Assembly: GCA_017427065.1 (NCBI GenBank)
Contig: JAFRTL010000005.1
Location: 124,001 to 188,000, forward strand
Origin: Bacteroidaceae bacterium
Lineage (GTDB): Bacteria; Bacteroidota; Bacteroidia; Bacteroidales; Bacteroidaceae
Length of the DNA stretch: 64,000 nt
Reading direction: 5' to 3'
Shown here: one piece after another, positions 1-9,566 of the stretch
Numbering within the stretch: position 1 is the stretch's first letter
Layout of the letters: every line of letters starts with the position of its first letter
Made by a program: the position numbers and the translations under genes
The notes under the pieces: model-generated
The model's database searches: none
Seen by the model: the letters and a program-made list of their open reading frames with translations, nothing else
What the model was told of the DNA's origin: nothing

Positions 1-2
1 AT

Positions 3-506
3 TTTGGCATTATCTATGGTATTTCCGTCTTTGGATTGGCAGAACGTATGAACGTGGAACGCAAAGAAGCTAAAGAACTCATCGATGGCTACTTCGAGAC
101 CTATCCGCAAATCCAAGATTACATTGAGCAAAGCAAGCAATTTGCGAAAACTCATGGCTATGTGGAAACCATCTTCCATCGCAAACGCTACTTGCCAGAT
201 ATCAATTCACACAATGCTACTGTGCGCGGATATGCAGAGCGAAATGCCGTAAATGCACCTATTCAAGGAAGTGCTGCTGATATCATCAAAGTGGCGATGG
301 CACGTATCTATCAGCGCTTAAAAAGTAACAATCTGAAAGCGAAGTTGCTTCTTCAAGTGCATGATGAATTGAATTTCAGCGTACCTACTGAGGAAAAGGC
401 AATTGTGGAAAAGATAGTAAGCGAGGAAATGGAGCAGGCATACTTGATGAAAGTGCCATTAAAAGTAGAGTTTGGATGGGGAGAAAATTGGTTGGAAGCA
501 CATTAA
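3..506 (+). CDS. polA: DNA polymerase I, C-terminal part (cut by window start)
   Basis: This is the 3' end of the DNA polymerase I gene, which acts in replication and repair (gap filling, primer removal). The reading frame is open from base 3 and already inside the polymerase domain: FGIIYGISVFGLAER is the conserved fingers-domain stretch. It is followed by NAPIQGSAADIIKVAM and the palm motif LLQVHDELNF, whose His-Asp-Glu is part of the catalytic centre. The product ends with FGWGENWLEAH, the usual family C-terminus. The ATP-like internal starts are not used; the true start lies upstream of the window. Identification is firm; how the 5' part (nuclease domains) looks cannot be seen. Confidence 0.96.
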   Translation, partial: FGIIYGISVFGLAERMNVERKEAKELIDGYFETYPQIQDYIEQSKQFAKTHGYVETIFHRKRYLPDINSHNATVRGYAERNAVNAPIQGSAADIIKVAMARIYQRLKSNNLKAKLLLQVHDELNFSVPTEEKAIVEKIVSEEMEQAYLMKVPLKVEFGWGENWLEAH

Positions 507-583
507 AGTTACAGATAGTAAGCCTCGTTTTCGAGAAAAAAGACAAAATTTGACATTTTAATAGAAATTTTTTCAAGAAAAAG

Positions 584-613
584 TTGTTTGTATCAAAATT
601 GGTTGTAACTTTG
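584..613 (+). promoter_or_regulatory. Bacteroidota-type promoter of a candidate small RNA
   Basis: TTG at 584-586, a 19-base spacer, then TAACTTTG at 606-613 match the Bacteroidota consensus TTG-N19-21-TAnnTTTG. The start of transcription would be near 620. No open reading frame follows before the terminator at 704-735, so the likely product is RNA. Confidence 0.6.
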
Positions 614-619
614 CATCGC

Positions 620-735
620 ATTTGAGCGAAACAAGCTTACATAATGTAAGCAATAAACTGATTCCAACTTATATCATAATCTATACTCTTTAAAACATCA
701 GAAAAGGTCAGAACGTTCGTTTCTGGCCTTTTTTA
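620..735 (+). ncRNA. Candidate small RNA, about 115 nt
   Basis: The unit has a full promoter (584-613) and an intrinsic terminator (704-735) with nothing convincingly coding between. It holds an internal hairpin, GCTTAC (635-640) pairing with GTAAGC (646-651). It lies between polA and an unrelated membrane protein and is separated from the latter by a repeat array, so it does not look like a leader. Family unknown; a polA 3' tail read-through is the alternative. Confidence 0.42.
704..735 (+). terminator. Rho-independent terminator
   Basis: AGGTCAGAA (705-713) pairs with TTCTGGCCT (721-729, one G-U pair) and is followed by a T-run. Confidence 0.75.
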
Positions 736-766
736 TTTCTATTGTTCCACGCAACCAATCTAAAGA

Positions 767-945
767 TTAGAACAATGACAAAAAGGCCTTAATATGGAGG
801 ATTATTTCTCTAGTTAGAAAAAATTTTTTTCCTCGTTAGAAAAATAATTTTTCTGTGTGTAGGAACAAATTTTCCATAACGAAGGAATTTTGACAGCAGA
901 ATTAGAACAATTATAATATCGTGGAACATTTTATAGAAAGTGTGG
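767..945. repeat. Degenerate array with 22-bp period (array 1)
   Basis: TTAGAAAAA starts at 814 and again at 836, TTAGAACAAT starts at 902 (and another copy off-phase at 767), and AGGAACAAA falls at 861. The in-phase starts 814, 836, 858, 880, 902 are all 22 bases apart. The best units are preceded by CTAG or CTCG. A second array with the same period and the same TTAGAAAAA unit is at 17784-17893. It lies just upstream of the gene at 988. Function unknown; two-turn spacing fits protein binding on one DNA face. Confidence 0.55.
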
Positions 946-987
946 ATTTTTTGATTATATTTGTAACGAAAAACAAAATCGCAAAAA

Positions 988-1491
988 ATGATAGAAGAAG
1001 AAAAACACATCGTCTTGAAAAGAACCTGGTATGACCGGATACTCGAGATCCTTTCATGGGGGAGTTTGCTTTATGGATTGCTGCCATTATGGTTATACAG
1101 CAAAATACCAGAAACAGCAAAGATTCCAATAAGTTGGATGATGAATGGAGAAGTAAGGAAATGGGGAGATAAGAAAACCATACTGATAATCGTTTTCTTG
1201 ACTATTGGTATTTTCCTGTTACTCCTTTTCTTGGAGCGAAACTATAAATCCTTGAATTATCCAGTGAAAATCACTGAGCAAAATCGCATTCCTCTATTTC
1301 GTGAAGGAGTGAGATTGGCTCGTGAACTTCGTTTTCTGGGAACATTTTTTGGAGCATTCCTAGCAAACATGATATGCTATACCGCTCTTGAAAACCCTAT
1401 TCCTAATAGTCATTACATCCTGATCTTAATTGTAATTGCCCTTTTTGTTTCTACCGTTTACCACATTTTTAAGATGTACAAAGAAAGATAA
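988..1491 (+). CDS. Membrane protein with DUF1648 (SdpI-like) motif
   Basis: A 167-residue integral membrane protein. Three to four hydrophobic segments are visible (about 26-42, 63-82, 109-125, 141-160). The stretch IPISWMMNGEVRKWGDK between the first two resembles the DUF1648 signature (P-x-H/S-W-x-x-G-x-x-x-x-W-G-x-K) found in SdpI-type and related membrane proteins, though a bare DUF1648 protein has no known activity. A -7-like TATATTTG (956-963) sits 25 bases before the ATG; no good -33 element is seen. It stands alone between the 22-bp array and ychF. The family call is moderate, the function unknown. Confidence 0.75.
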   Translation: MIEEEKHIVLKRTWYDRILEILSWGSLLYGLLPLWLYSKIPETAKIPISWMMNGEVRKWGDKKTILIIVFLTIGIFLLLLFLERNYKSLNYPVKITEQNRIPLFREGVRLARELRFLGTFFGAFLANMICYTALENPIPNSHYILILIVIALFVSTVYHIFKMYKER

Positions 1492-1538
1492 GATTTTTTT
1501 CACTATCTTCGCACATTATTTATAAATAGAAACTGAAT

Positions 1539-2642
1539 ATGGCATTACAATGTGGTATAGTTGGTTTGCCGAATGTGGGTAAATCAACACTTTTCAATTG
1601 TCTTTCTAGCGCAAAGGCACAAGCAGCAAATTTCCCTTTCTGCACCATAGAACCTAATGTGGGAGTCATCACGGTTCCTGATGAACGACTTGGCAAATTG
1701 GCAGAATTGGTGCATCCTGGACGCATAGTACCTGCCACGGTGGAAATCGTGGATATCGCTGGTCTTGTGAAAGGTGCCAGTAAGGGTGAGGGATTGGGCA
1801 ATAAGTTCCTTGCCAATATTCGTGAAACGGATGCCATTATCCATGTGCTTCGTTGCTTCGACGATGGCAATGTGACGCATGTGGATGGTACCATAAACCC
1901 TGTGCGCGATAAGGAAATCATTGATACAGAACTGCAACTGAAGGACTTGGAGACAGTGGAAAGTCGCATCCAGAAAGTGCAGAAGATGGCCACTACTGGT
2001 GGCGATAAGGATGCCAAGATCACTTATGGGGTGCTGATGAAATACAAGGAGGCTTTGGAACAAGGAAAATCGGCTAGAACAGTGGAATTTGATACCAAAG
2101 ACGAACAGACAGCTGCCAAAAACCTCTTCCTTCTGACCTCAAAACCCGTACTTTATGTGTGCAATGTAGATGATGCAAGTGCAGTGAATGGCAACCATTA
2201 TGTAGATGAAGTTCGCGAAGCGGTGAAGGACGAAAATGCTGAGATTCTGGTGATTGCAGCAAAGACAGAAGCAGATATCGCAGAATTGGAAACCTACGAA
2301 GATCGACAGATGTTCCTCGAAGAACTGGGATTGAAAGAATCTGGTGTGAATCGTCTCGTGAAGACAGCCTTCCATATGCTGAATCTGGAAACCTTCATTA
2401 CTGCTGGTGAGATGGAAGTGAAGGCGTGGACCTATCGAAAAGGGTGGAAGGCTCCGCAATGCGCAGGTGTCATTCATACCGATTTTGAGAAAGGCTTTAT
2501 CCGTGCGGAAGTCATTAAGTATGAGGATTATATCCACTATGGCAGTGAGGCGGCAGTACGTGAAGCTGGTAAGCTGAATGTGGAAGGAAAGGACTATGTA
2601 GTACAAGATGGCGACATCATGCACTTTAGATTTAATGTCTAA
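1539..2642 (+). CDS. ychF: Redox-regulated ATPase YchF (OLA1 family)
   Basis: YchF is an Obg-related P-loop NTPase that prefers ATP, binds ribosomes and has a role in translation and oxidative stress. The sequence shows the P-loop GLPNVGKST at residues 8-16, the switch region DIAGLVKGASKGEGLGNKF, and, in place of the usual NKxD of GTPases, NVDD, which fits the ATP preference of the family. The C-terminal third is a TGS domain (from LETFITAGE, ending DGDIMHFRFNV). At 367 residues it has the normal length. A TATCTTCG element lies at 1505-1512. lgt follows after 33 bases, so co-transcription is possible. Confidence 0.97.
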   Translation: MALQCGIVGLPNVGKSTLFNCLSSAKAQAANFPFCTIEPNVGVITVPDERLGKLAELVHPGRIVPATVEIVDIAGLVKGASKGEGLGNKFLANIRETDAIIHVLRCFDDGNVTHVDGTINPVRDKEIIDTELQLKDLETVESRIQKVQKMATTGGDKDAKITYGVLMKYKEALEQGKSARTVEFDTKDEQTAAKNLFLLTSKPVLYVCNVDDASAVNGNHYVDEVREAVKDENAEILVIAAKTEADIAELETYEDRQMFLEELGLKESGVNRLVKTAFHMLNLETFITAGEMEVKAWTYRKGWKAPQCAGVIHTDFEKGFIRAEVIKYEDYIHYGSEAAVREAGKLNVEGKDYVVQDGDIMHFRFNV

Positions 2643-2675
2643 AATAACTGAAATACTGAAATTGAAATTGAGATA

Positions 2676-3533
2676 ATGAAAGCACTTTTATTGTATATCA
2701 ACTGGAATCCAGATCCTGTATTCCTGAACATTGCAGGCAATTTCTCCATCCGTTATTACGGATTGCTGTGGGTAGTAGGCATCTTATTGTCGTATCTGAT
2801 GGTGCGCCAACAATACATCGATCGTAAAATCGATGAGAAGAAATTCGATCCCTTGTTCTTCTATTGCTTCTTTGGCATGATCATTGGTGCCCGTTTGGGA
2901 CATTGCCTTTTCTATGAGCCCGAGTACTACATGAATCATGTGGCGGAGATGTTCCTTCCAGTAAAATTCCTGCCAGATGGCGGATGGAAATGGATTGGTT
3001 ATCAAGGACTTGCCAGTCATGGTGGTACACTCTGCTTGATCATTGCCTTGATCCTTTATAGCAGAAAATACAAGATACACATTGTGGATATCTTCGATAT
3101 CATCGCCATTGCCACACCTATCTGCGCCTGCTGTATCCGTTTGGCCAACTTGATGAATTCGGAGATTATCGGAAAACCTACAGATGTGCCTTGGGCTTTC
3201 ATATTCGAAAGGGTAGATATGGTGCCTCGTCATCCAGCACAGCTCTATGAAGCAATGGCTTATTTCCTCTTCTTCATCATCATGGTGGTGCTTTACAAGA
3301 AGCTGAAAACCTATAAGCGTGGCTTCTTTTTTGGGTTAGTGCTCACAGAAATCTTCGTTTTCCGCTTCTTTATCGAATTCTTGAAGGAAGACCAAGTGGC
3401 ATTTGAAGAAGGGATGACCTTCAATATGGGACAACTTCTTAGCATTCCGTTTGTTATTATCGGCATTTATTTCATGTGCATCTATAAAGGTAAACGCATG
3501 CGAATGGATGTGCTGGAAGAAGTGAAGGATTAA
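2676..3533 (+). CDS. lgt: Prolipoprotein diacylglyceryl transferase
   Basis: Lgt moves diacylglycerol from phosphatidylglycerol onto the lipobox cysteine of prolipoproteins in the inner membrane, the first step of lipoprotein maturation. This genome needs it heavily: many lipoproteins are encoded in this window. Signature parts seen are [40 protein letters not shown] (the Lgt signature with the conserved Arg, Asn and Glu) and RHPAQLYEA. About seven hydrophobic segments are present; 285 residues is normal. The next gene starts three bases after the stop, giving a tight operon with three small membrane proteins. Confidence 0.97.
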   Translation: MKALLLYINWNPDPVFLNIAGNFSIRYYGLLWVVGILLSYLMVRQQYIDRKIDEKKFDPLFFYCFFGMIIGARLGHCLFYEPEYYMNHVAEMFLPVKFLPDGGWKWIGYQGLASHGGTLCLIIALILYSRKYKIHIVDIFDIIAIATPICACCIRLANLMNSEIIGKPTDVPWAFIFERVDMVPRHPAQLYEAMAYFLFFIIMVVLYKKLKTYKRGFFFGLVLTEIFVFRFFIEFLKEDQVAFEEGMTFNMGQLLSIPFVIIGIYFMCIYKGKRMRMDVLEEVKD

Positions 3534-3535
3534 GG

Positions 3536-3718
3536 ATGAAAAAGGAGTTTTACAGCTATTACGGCTTCGTGTGGATGATATTGGGATTCATCAATGTGCT
3601 GATGATTCTCTTAGCAGATGAGCATACCAGTCGACTTCGTTTCTGGCTCTATGTAGTAGCTGCTTGTTTTTTCTTTGCATTGAGCATACACCATTACATC
3701 AAATACAAAAAGTTATGA
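3536..3718 (+). CDS. Small membrane protein, 60 residues
   Basis: Two hydrophobic stretches (about 8-26 and 35-52) nearly fill this 60-residue protein. It begins two bases after the lgt stop and its stop overlaps the next start as ATGA (3715-3718), so it is translationally coupled. No family recognised. It is the first of three coupled tiny membrane proteins between lgt and leuS. Confidence 0.7.
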   Translation: MKKEFYSYYGFVWMILGFINVLMILLADEHTSRLRFWLYVVAACFFFALSIHHYIKYKKL

Positions 3719-3945
3719 AAGAAAACAAAGTAATTATCCGTGTGATTAAGTTTTTATCCGTTTTGATGTTTATCTGCGGATTGGCATTAATTATAGATGC
3801 ATTGACTACTCTAATAGGAGAGGGGAGTGGTCTCGTGGATTGGATTTATTTATTTGGTGGGGCTTGGTTTATCTTCCAATCATGTTACTTCTTTTTTGTG
3901 GAAGTGAAGAAACGTAAAGAAAAAGAAAATAATAAGGAATCATGA
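3715..3945 (+). CDS. Small membrane protein, 76 residues
   Basis: The frame is open further upstream, but the ATG at 3715 is chosen because it overlaps the preceding stop as ATGA and yields a protein starting MKENKVIIRVIKFL. Two hydrophobic segments (about 10-30 and 40-58) are followed by a Lys/Glu-rich tail (VEVKKRKEKENNKES). It overlaps the next gene by ATGA at 3942-3945. Function unknown. Confidence 0.7.
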   Translation: MKENKVIIRVIKFLSVLMFICGLALIIDALTTLIGEGSGLVDWIYLFGGAWFIFQSCYFFFVEVKKRKEKENNKES

Positions 3946-4154
3946 AAAAGTTTTTTAATTTATATTTACTATTTCCAATCTATATCATTGGATTTATAGC
4001 GGCTACGTATGATTTCTTCTTTTATGAAGGAAGAAGTTCGTGGCACAGTGCTTTTTATGCGCTTATCTTCTTAGGAGCAGCATGGTCAAAGTTCGATGAT
4101 TACAGAAAACAAAAGGAATTAGAGCAGAAAAAGCAGCAATATTCAGAAAAATAA
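3942..4154 (+). CDS. Small membrane protein, 70 residues
   Basis: This is the third coupled small protein after lgt. Two hydrophobic segments (about 4-25, 36-50) are followed by a charged, probably helical C-terminal tail (DDYRKQKELEQKKQQ). Its start shares ATGA with the preceding stop. The leuS start is 37 bases downstream behind its own TAATTTTG element. Function unknown. Confidence 0.7.
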   Translation: MKKFFNLYLLFPIYIIGFIAATYDFFFYEGRSSWHSAFYALIFLGAAWSKFDDYRKQKELEQKKQQYSEK

Positions 4155-4191
4155 CGTAATTTTGCAAGCGTTTTTAAATTAGATAGGTATT

Positions 4192-7029
4192 ATGGAATAC
4201 AATTTCAGGGAAATCGAGAAAAAATGGCAAAAACGTTGGGTAGACAACCAAACGTATAAGGTAATAGAAGATGAGAACAAGCAGAAGTTCTATGTGCTCA
4301 ACATGTTTCCTTATCCATCAGGAGCAGGATTGCATGTGGGACATCCTCTGGGATACATTGCATCTGACATCTATGCACGTTACAAACGTCTGCAGGGTTT
4401 CAATGTACTGAACCCAATGGGCTATGATGCTTATGGACTTCCTGCAGAGCAATACGCCATTCAAACTGGTCAGCACCCTGCCATTACTACCGTCAATAAC
4501 ATCAATCGCTATCGCTCTCAGCTCGATAAGATTGGCTTCTCTTTCGATTGGGATAGGGAAGTGCGCACATGTGATCCTATCTATTATAAATGGACACAAT
4601 GGGCTTTCCAGAAGATGTTCGAGAGTTTCTATTGCAACAGGTGCCAAATGGCGCAACCAATCTCTGAATTGGTGAAACATTTTGAAAAGAAAGGTACAGA
4701 AGGTCTGGATGTGGCTTGTACAGAGGAAATTAGCTTCACTGCTGCAGAATGGAATGCCAAGAGCGAGAAAGAAAAGCAGGAAACGCTGATGAACTACCGC
4801 ATTGCCTATCTGGGAGAAACCATGGTGAATTGGTGCCCTAAACTTGGTACCGTACTTGCCAACGATGAGGTGGTAGAAGGTCTTTCTGTACGTGGTGGTT
4901 ATCCTGTGGAGCAGAAAAAGATGCGCCAATGGTGCCTTCGTACGTCAGCTTATGCACAGCGTCTGCTTGATGGATTGGACGTAATCGATTGGACAGATTC
5001 CCTGAAGGAAACACAGCGCAACTGGATTGGTCGCTCTGAAGGTGCAGAAGTGCAATTCAAAGTGAAAGACAGCGACATGGAATTTACCATATTCACTACG
5101 CGTGCAGATACCATGTATGGCGTGACCTTCATGGTATTGGCACCAGAAAGTGAGTTGGTTCCTCAAGTGACTACTGAAGCACAAAAAGCTGAAGTAGAAA
5201 CTTACCTTGACAGAACGAAGAAAAGAACTGAAAGAGACAGAATAGCAGATCGCAGTGTAACGGGTGTATTCTCTGGCAGTTATGCCATCAATCCGTTTAC
5301 TGGTGAAGCCGTACCTATTTGGATAAGCGATTATGTATTAGCTGGCTATGGAACAGGCGCCATCATGGCCGTTCCTGCACATGATAGTCGTGACTATGCG
5401 TTTGCAAAACACTTCAATCTGCCTATCGTTCCATTGGTGGAAGGCTGTGATGTCAGTGATGAGAGCTTTGATGCCAAGGAAGGCATTGTATGCAACTCTC
5501 CAAAGAGTGGGGTAGAGCCTTATTGCGACCTCAACCTTAATGGTTTGACCATCAAGGAAGCCATTGCTGCTACGAAGAAATACGTGAAGGAGCATCATTT
5601 GGGACGCGTGAAAGTGAATTATCGTCTGCGTGATGCCATCTTCTCTCGTCAGCGCTATTGGGGAGAACCATTCCCAGTATACTACAAAGACGGTATGCCT
5701 TACATGATTCCTGCAGAGTGTCTGCCTTTGGAACTTCCTGAGATTGATGAATATAAGCCAACTGAAACAGGTGAACCTCCATTGGGACGCGCCACTAAAT
5801 GGGCTTGGGATGAAGTGAATAAGCAAGTGGTGGAGAATGCGAAGATCGACAATAAGACCATATTCCCATTGGAACTGAGCACTATGCCTGGTTTTGCTGG
5901 TTCCAGCGCTTATTATCTGCGCTATATGGATCCTAAGAACGAGGAAGCTCTGGTTTCTCAGAAAGCTGACCATTATTGGAAGAACGTAGATCTCTATGTA
6001 GGTGGTACGGAGCATGCTACTGGTCACTTGATTTATTCTCGTTTCTGGAATAAGTTCTTGAAAGACATCGGTGTTTCTGAAATGGAAGAACCATTCATGA
6101 AGTTGGTTAATCAAGGTATGATTCAAGGACGAAGCAACTTTGTCTATCGCATCAAGAATACCAATACCTTCGTATCTCTGGGTTTGAAGGATCAGTATGA
6201 TGTCACACCTATCCATGTAGATGTAAACATCGTCAGCAACGATATCTTGGATATTGAAGCTTTCAAGAATTGGAATCCAGAGTATAAGACGGCTGAATTT
6301 ATCCTGGAAAATGGCAAGTATATCTGCGGATGGGCCATTGAGAAGATGAGTAAATCCATGTTCAATGTGGTGAATCCTGATATGATTGTCGAAAAGTATG
6401 GTGCAGATACACTGCGTATGTATGAGATGTTCCTTGGTCCTGTGGAGCAATCCAAGCCTTGGGATACCAATGGTATCGATGGTGTACACCGTTTCTTGAA
6501 GAAATTCTGGACGCTTTTCTACGATCGTAACGACAATTTCTTAGTAACTGACGAAGAACCTACTAAGGAAGAACTAAAATCACTCCACAAGCTGATTAAG
6601 AAGGTGACAAGCGATATTGAACAGTTCTCATACAATACCAGCATCAGTGCTTTCATGATTTGTGTGAACGAACTCTTTACCATGAAGTGCAGCAAGAAAG
6701 CTGTTTTGGAACCATTTGTGATTACATTGGCACCTTTTGCTCCTCATATTGCTGAAGAACTTTGGAGCATTCTTGGACATGAGACTTCTGTATGCGATGC
6801 ACAGTGGCCTGCTTACAACGAAGATTACCTGAAGGAAAACACTATCAATTATACTATTTCATTCAACGGAAAAGCTCGTTACAACAAGGAGTTTGCCATC
6901 GATGCTACGAAGGAAGCCATTGAAAAGGAAACCATTGCAGATGAGCGTTCTGAAAAATGGATGGAAGGTAAGCAAGTGGTGAAAGTAATTGTAGTTCCAA
7001 ATAAAATCGTTAACATTGTCGTTAAATAA
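4192..7029 (+). CDS. leuS: Leucine--tRNA ligase
   Basis: A class I aminoacyl-tRNA synthetase that charges tRNA-Leu in the cytoplasm. The HIGH-type motif is HVGH at residues 48-51 within [16 protein letters not shown], and KMSKS is at 718-722. The editing (CP1) domain includes [12 protein letters not shown] and [19 protein letters not shown]. The insertion before KMSKS (around [14 protein letters not shown] to [10 protein letters not shown]) is of the kind known in Bacteroidota LeuRS. At 945 residues it is full length. A TAATTTTG element lies at 4157-4164. The next gene starts inside the stop codon (TAATG), so the two are coupled. Confidence 0.98.
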   Translation: MEYNFREIEKKWQKRWVDNQTYKVIEDENKQKFYVLNMFPYPSGAGLHVGHPLGYIASDIYARYKRLQGFNVLNPMGYDAYGLPAEQYAIQTGQHPAITTVNNINRYRSQLDKIGFSFDWDREVRTCDPIYYKWTQWAFQKMFESFYCNRCQMAQPISELVKHFEKKGTEGLDVACTEEISFTAAEWNAKSEKEKQETLMNYRIAYLGETMVNWCPKLGTVLANDEVVEGLSVRGGYPVEQKKMRQWCLRTSAYAQRLLDGLDVIDWTDSLKETQRNWIGRSEGAEVQFKVKDSDMEFTIFTTRADTMYGVTFMVLAPESELVPQVTTEAQKAEVETYLDRTKKRTERDRIADRSVTGVFSGSYAINPFTGEAVPIWISDYVLAGYGTGAIMAVPAHDSRDYAFAKHFNLPIVPLVEGCDVSDESFDAKEGIVCNSPKSGVEPYCDLNLNGLTIKEAIAATKKYVKEHHLGRVKVNYRLRDAIFSRQRYWGEPFPVYYKDGMPYMIPAECLPLELPEIDEYKPTETGEPPLGRATKWAWDEVNKQVVENAKIDNKTIFPLELSTMPGFAGSSAYYLRYMDPKNEEALVSQKADHYWKNVDLYVGGTEHATGHLIYSRFWNKFLKDIGVSEMEEPFMKLVNQGMIQGRSNFVYRIKNTNTFVSLGLKDQYDVTPIHVDVNIVSNDILDIEAFKNWNPEYKTAEFILENGKYICGWAIEKMSKSMFNVVNPDMIVEKYGADTLRMYEMFLGPVEQSKPWDTNGIDGVHRFLKKFWTLFYDRNDNFLVTDEEPTKEELKSLHKLIKKVTSDIEQFSYNTSISAFMICVNELFTMKCSKKAVLEPFVITLAPFAPHIAEELWSILGHETSVCDAQWPAYNEDYLKENTINYTISFNGKARYNKEFAIDATKEAIEKETIADERSEKWMEGKQVVKVIVVPNKIVNIVVK

Positions 7030-7991
7030 TGATGACATTACACAAGCCTACTAAGGCAGACATTATAGCAGAGATCAAGGATATGTTTTTCATTACCCTT
7101 GGTCTTTGTTGCTATGCCATCGCATGGGCAGCTTTCATGTTGCCTTACCAAATCACTACTGGTGGTACAACAGGTATTGGCGCTATTATCTTTTACGCAA
7201 CTGGATTTCCTATTCAGACAACCTATTTTATCATCAATGCCATCCTTATTTTATTTGCCATTAAATTTTTAGGATTTAAATTCACATTAAGAACTAGTTA
7301 TAGCATCGTTTTATTGACATTCTTACTTTGGTGGTTCCAAAAACTTATCAATGGCGAAGATGGCATTCCTCCATTAATTCTTGGTGAAGGTCAGGAATTT
7401 ATGGCTTGTATTATTGGTGCTGTTATCTGTGGTTTTGGTTTAGGTATTGTCTTTAATGCCAATGGAAGTACAGGTGGAACGGATATCATCGCTGCCATAG
7501 TAAATAAGTACAAGGATGTAAGTTTAGGACGTATGATACAAATCTGCGACCTTATTATCATTGGTTCTTGTTACTTTGTATTCTATGATCTAAAACGCGT
7601 CATTTTCGGTTTGGTAACTTTATTCATTATTGGTTATGTTCTCGATTATGTGGTAAATGGTGCCCGTCAAGCTGTTCAATTCTTTATATTCTCTAAAGAA
7701 TACAAGAAAATTGCTGATCATATCAATAAAGATACACATAGAGGTGTTACTGTATTAGATGGTACTGGATGGTATAAGAAACAACCAGTGAAAGTACTTG
7801 TTGTAATGGCATATAAGAAACAGTCAGTAGAAATTTTCCGTCTTATAAAAAGCATAGATCCAAATGCTTTTGTCTCACAAAGTGCTGTCATTGGTGTATT
7901 TGGAGAAGGATTCAATCAGATTAAAGCTAAAGTCAAGAAAGACAATAAACAAGAACCTATTGTATTAGATGGTCAAATGATTTCAGAATAA
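7029..7991 (+). CDS. YitT family membrane protein (DUF161 + DUF2179)
   Basis: A 320-residue protein with the YitT layout: five to six hydrophobic segments in the first 210 residues (YitT_membrane), with the repeated [16 protein letters not shown] and [16 protein letters not shown] elements, then a soluble DUF2179 domain from about 225 to 300 ([40 protein letters not shown]). The substrate of the family is not established. The start overlaps the leuS stop by one base; a second ATG follows at once. rdgB begins five bases after its stop. Confidence 0.9.
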   Translation: MMTLHKPTKADIIAEIKDMFFITLGLCCYAIAWAAFMLPYQITTGGTTGIGAIIFYATGFPIQTTYFIINAILILFAIKFLGFKFTLRTSYSIVLLTFLLWWFQKLINGEDGIPPLILGEGQEFMACIIGAVICGFGLGIVFNANGSTGGTDIIAAIVNKYKDVSLGRMIQICDLIIIGSCYFVFYDLKRVIFGLVTLFIIGYVLDYVVNGARQAVQFFIFSKEYKKIADHINKDTHRGVTVLDGTGWYKKQPVKVLVVMAYKKQSVEIFRLIKSIDPNAFVSQSAVIGVFGEGFNQIKAKVKKDNKQEPIVLDGQMISE

Positions 7992-7996
7992 TAAGC

Positions 7997-8575
7997 ATGA
8001 AGAAAATAGTATTTGCAACCAATAATAAAAATAAAATACGTGAAGTACGTGAGATTCTTGGTAATCAGATCGAAATATTAAGTCTGGAAGAAATAGACTG
8101 TCATGAAGATATTCCTGAGACTTCAGATACCATTGAAGGTAATTCAAAACAAAAAGCAACTTACATAGCTGATAAATACCATATAGATTGTTTTGCTGAC
8201 GATACAGGCTTAGAAATAGAAGCACTTAATGGTGCTCCTGGAGTGTATTCTGCGCGTTATGCTGGTATGGAAAAAGGAGCTGGACATAACCGTAGAAAAG
8301 TGCTAGATGAAATGAAAGATAAAGAAAATCGTAAAGCTCGTTTTCGTACAGCCATCTATTTAATCATCAATGGTAAGCATCATTTATTTGAAGGCATAAT
8401 AAATGGTAGTATTACTTATGCTGAACGTGGATTAGGAGGCTTTGGATATGATTCTATCTTTGTACCTGAAGGCTATGATAAGACTTTTGCAGAATTAGGA
8501 GATGAAGTAAAGAATAAAATAAGTCATCGTGCTATTGCTATTCAGAAATTAATAAAGTTTCTTCTTACCAATTAA
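7997..8575 (+). CDS. rdgB: XTP/dITP diphosphatase (RdgB/HAM1)
   Basis: This enzyme hydrolyses non-canonical purine nucleoside triphosphates (XTP, dITP, ITP) to the monophosphate, keeping them out of DNA and RNA. Motifs seen are [12 protein letters not shown] at the N-terminus, [34 protein letters not shown] (metal-binding Asp residues), GFGYDSIF and ISHRAIA near the C-terminus. The 192-residue length is normal. It is the last gene of the leuS-YitT-rdgB run, directly left of the candidate origin. Confidence 0.96.
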   Translation: MKKIVFATNNKNKIREVREILGNQIEILSLEEIDCHEDIPETSDTIEGNSKQKATYIADKYHIDCFADDTGLEIEALNGAPGVYSARYAGMEKGAGHNRRKVLDEMKDKENRKARFRTAIYLIINGKHHLFEGIINGSITYAERGLGGFGYDSIFVPEGYDKTFAELGDEVKNKISHRAIAIQKLIKFLLTN

Positions 8576-9034
8576 TAAACACTCTATACATTAATATATT
8601 CTTTAGTTTAAAAAATAAGAAAAAATAAAATGTATAATATACTTAGTGGTTCATTTAGTGTATAACTTTTTTATTTTTTTCTTGCTTTTAAAGTTATTAA
8701 TAATGTAGAGATAAATAGTAATTACTTATTAACTATTTTATAAAATATAAAATACTATCATTATTATCATTTTTTTTTAATTATTATTATTACTTATCAA
8801 CAATGGTTGAAATATATATGATGGGATATTTTTATAGTGTTTAAATGTTGATTAGATGATTAATATTTGTGTAAAAATAAATCATAGTTTTTGAGATAAT
8901 TATTTGGAAAATAGAATGAAGTATCGTTATAGCTATGTATTTGAATAATGCAAATAAAAAACTTATTTTTATTTCAACATTTTATTCACAAGTTATCAAC
9001 AGTTATTCACATATAAATAAACATAGATAGAAAA
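8576..9034. other. Candidate replication origin (oriC-like region)
   Basis: A 459-base gene-free gap, extremely AT-rich with long A and T tracts. At its right end three DnaA-box-like 9-mers lie in helical phase: TTATTCACA at 8982-8990, TTATCAACA at 8993-9001 and TTATTCACA at 9003-9011, starts 11 and 10 bases apart. A fourth, TTATCAACA, is at 8794-8802. TTATTCACA fits the DnaA consensus TTATNCACA. The AT-rich stretch beside them could unwind. dnaA is not in the window, which is not unusual in Bacteroidota. Against it: the genes to the left all point toward it. A DnaA-controlled promoter is the alternative. Confidence 0.5.
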
Positions 9035-9565
9035 ATGCGAAAATTAAAGGTTACAGAATTAAATAGAATATCTGTAGAAGAATTTAAAGAGGCTGAAAAA
9101 TTGCCTTTAATCGTTGTATTGGATAATGTAAGGAGTCAATACAATGTAGGATCTGTTTTTCGTACTTCAGATGCTTTTCGCGTAGAATGTATTTATTTAT
9201 GTGGTATTTCTGCTACTCCTCCACATCAGGAAATTCATAAAACGGCACTTGGTGCAGAAGATACAGTGAATTGGGAATATTTTAAGGATACAAAAGAAGC
9301 TATTTTAAAATTAAAGTCAGATGGTTATTACATTTTTTCCATCGAACAAGTAGAGGGGAGTTTTATGCTGGAAAACCTACAATTAGATGCTTCTAAAAAA
9401 TATGCTGTAGTTTTAGGAAATGAAGTGAAAGGAGTACAACAAGAAGTCGTAAATCTTTCAGATGGTTGTATTGAAATACCACAATATGGTACGAAACATT
9501 CCTTGAATGTTTCGACAACTGCTGGTATTATTATTTGGGATTTCTTTAAGTTATTGAGGAAATAA
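9035..9565 (+). CDS. SpoU (TrmH) family RNA 2'-O-methyltransferase
   Basis: A SPOUT-fold methyltransferase that uses S-adenosylmethionine to methylate ribose of tRNA or rRNA. Motif 1 is VVLDNVRSQYNVGSVFRTSDAF (with the conserved Asn and Arg), motif 2 is VVLGNEVKGV and motif 3 is IPQYGTKHSLNVSTTAGIIIW. At 176 residues it is a minimal catalytic domain lacking the N-terminal substrate-binding domain of RlmB. The target RNA cannot be told. The start lies 23 bases after the last DnaA-like box. Confidence 0.93.
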   Translation: MRKLKVTELNRISVEEFKEAEKLPLIVVLDNVRSQYNVGSVFRTSDAFRVECIYLCGISATPPHQEIHKTALGAEDTVNWEYFKDTKEAILKLKSDGYYIFSIEQVEGSFMLENLQLDASKKYAVVLGNEVKGVQQEVVNLSDGCIEIPQYGTKHSLNVSTTAGIIIWDFFKLLRK

Positions 9566-9566
9566 A

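Noticed and set aside
1520-2063. Minus-strand frames of 159-167 codons
   Set aside because: Antisense to ychF, with no signals of their own.
5338-6489. 383-codon minus-strand open frame
   Set aside because: It is antisense to leuS, whose motifs and full length are certain; the product shows no domain and the frame is a codon-bias shadow.
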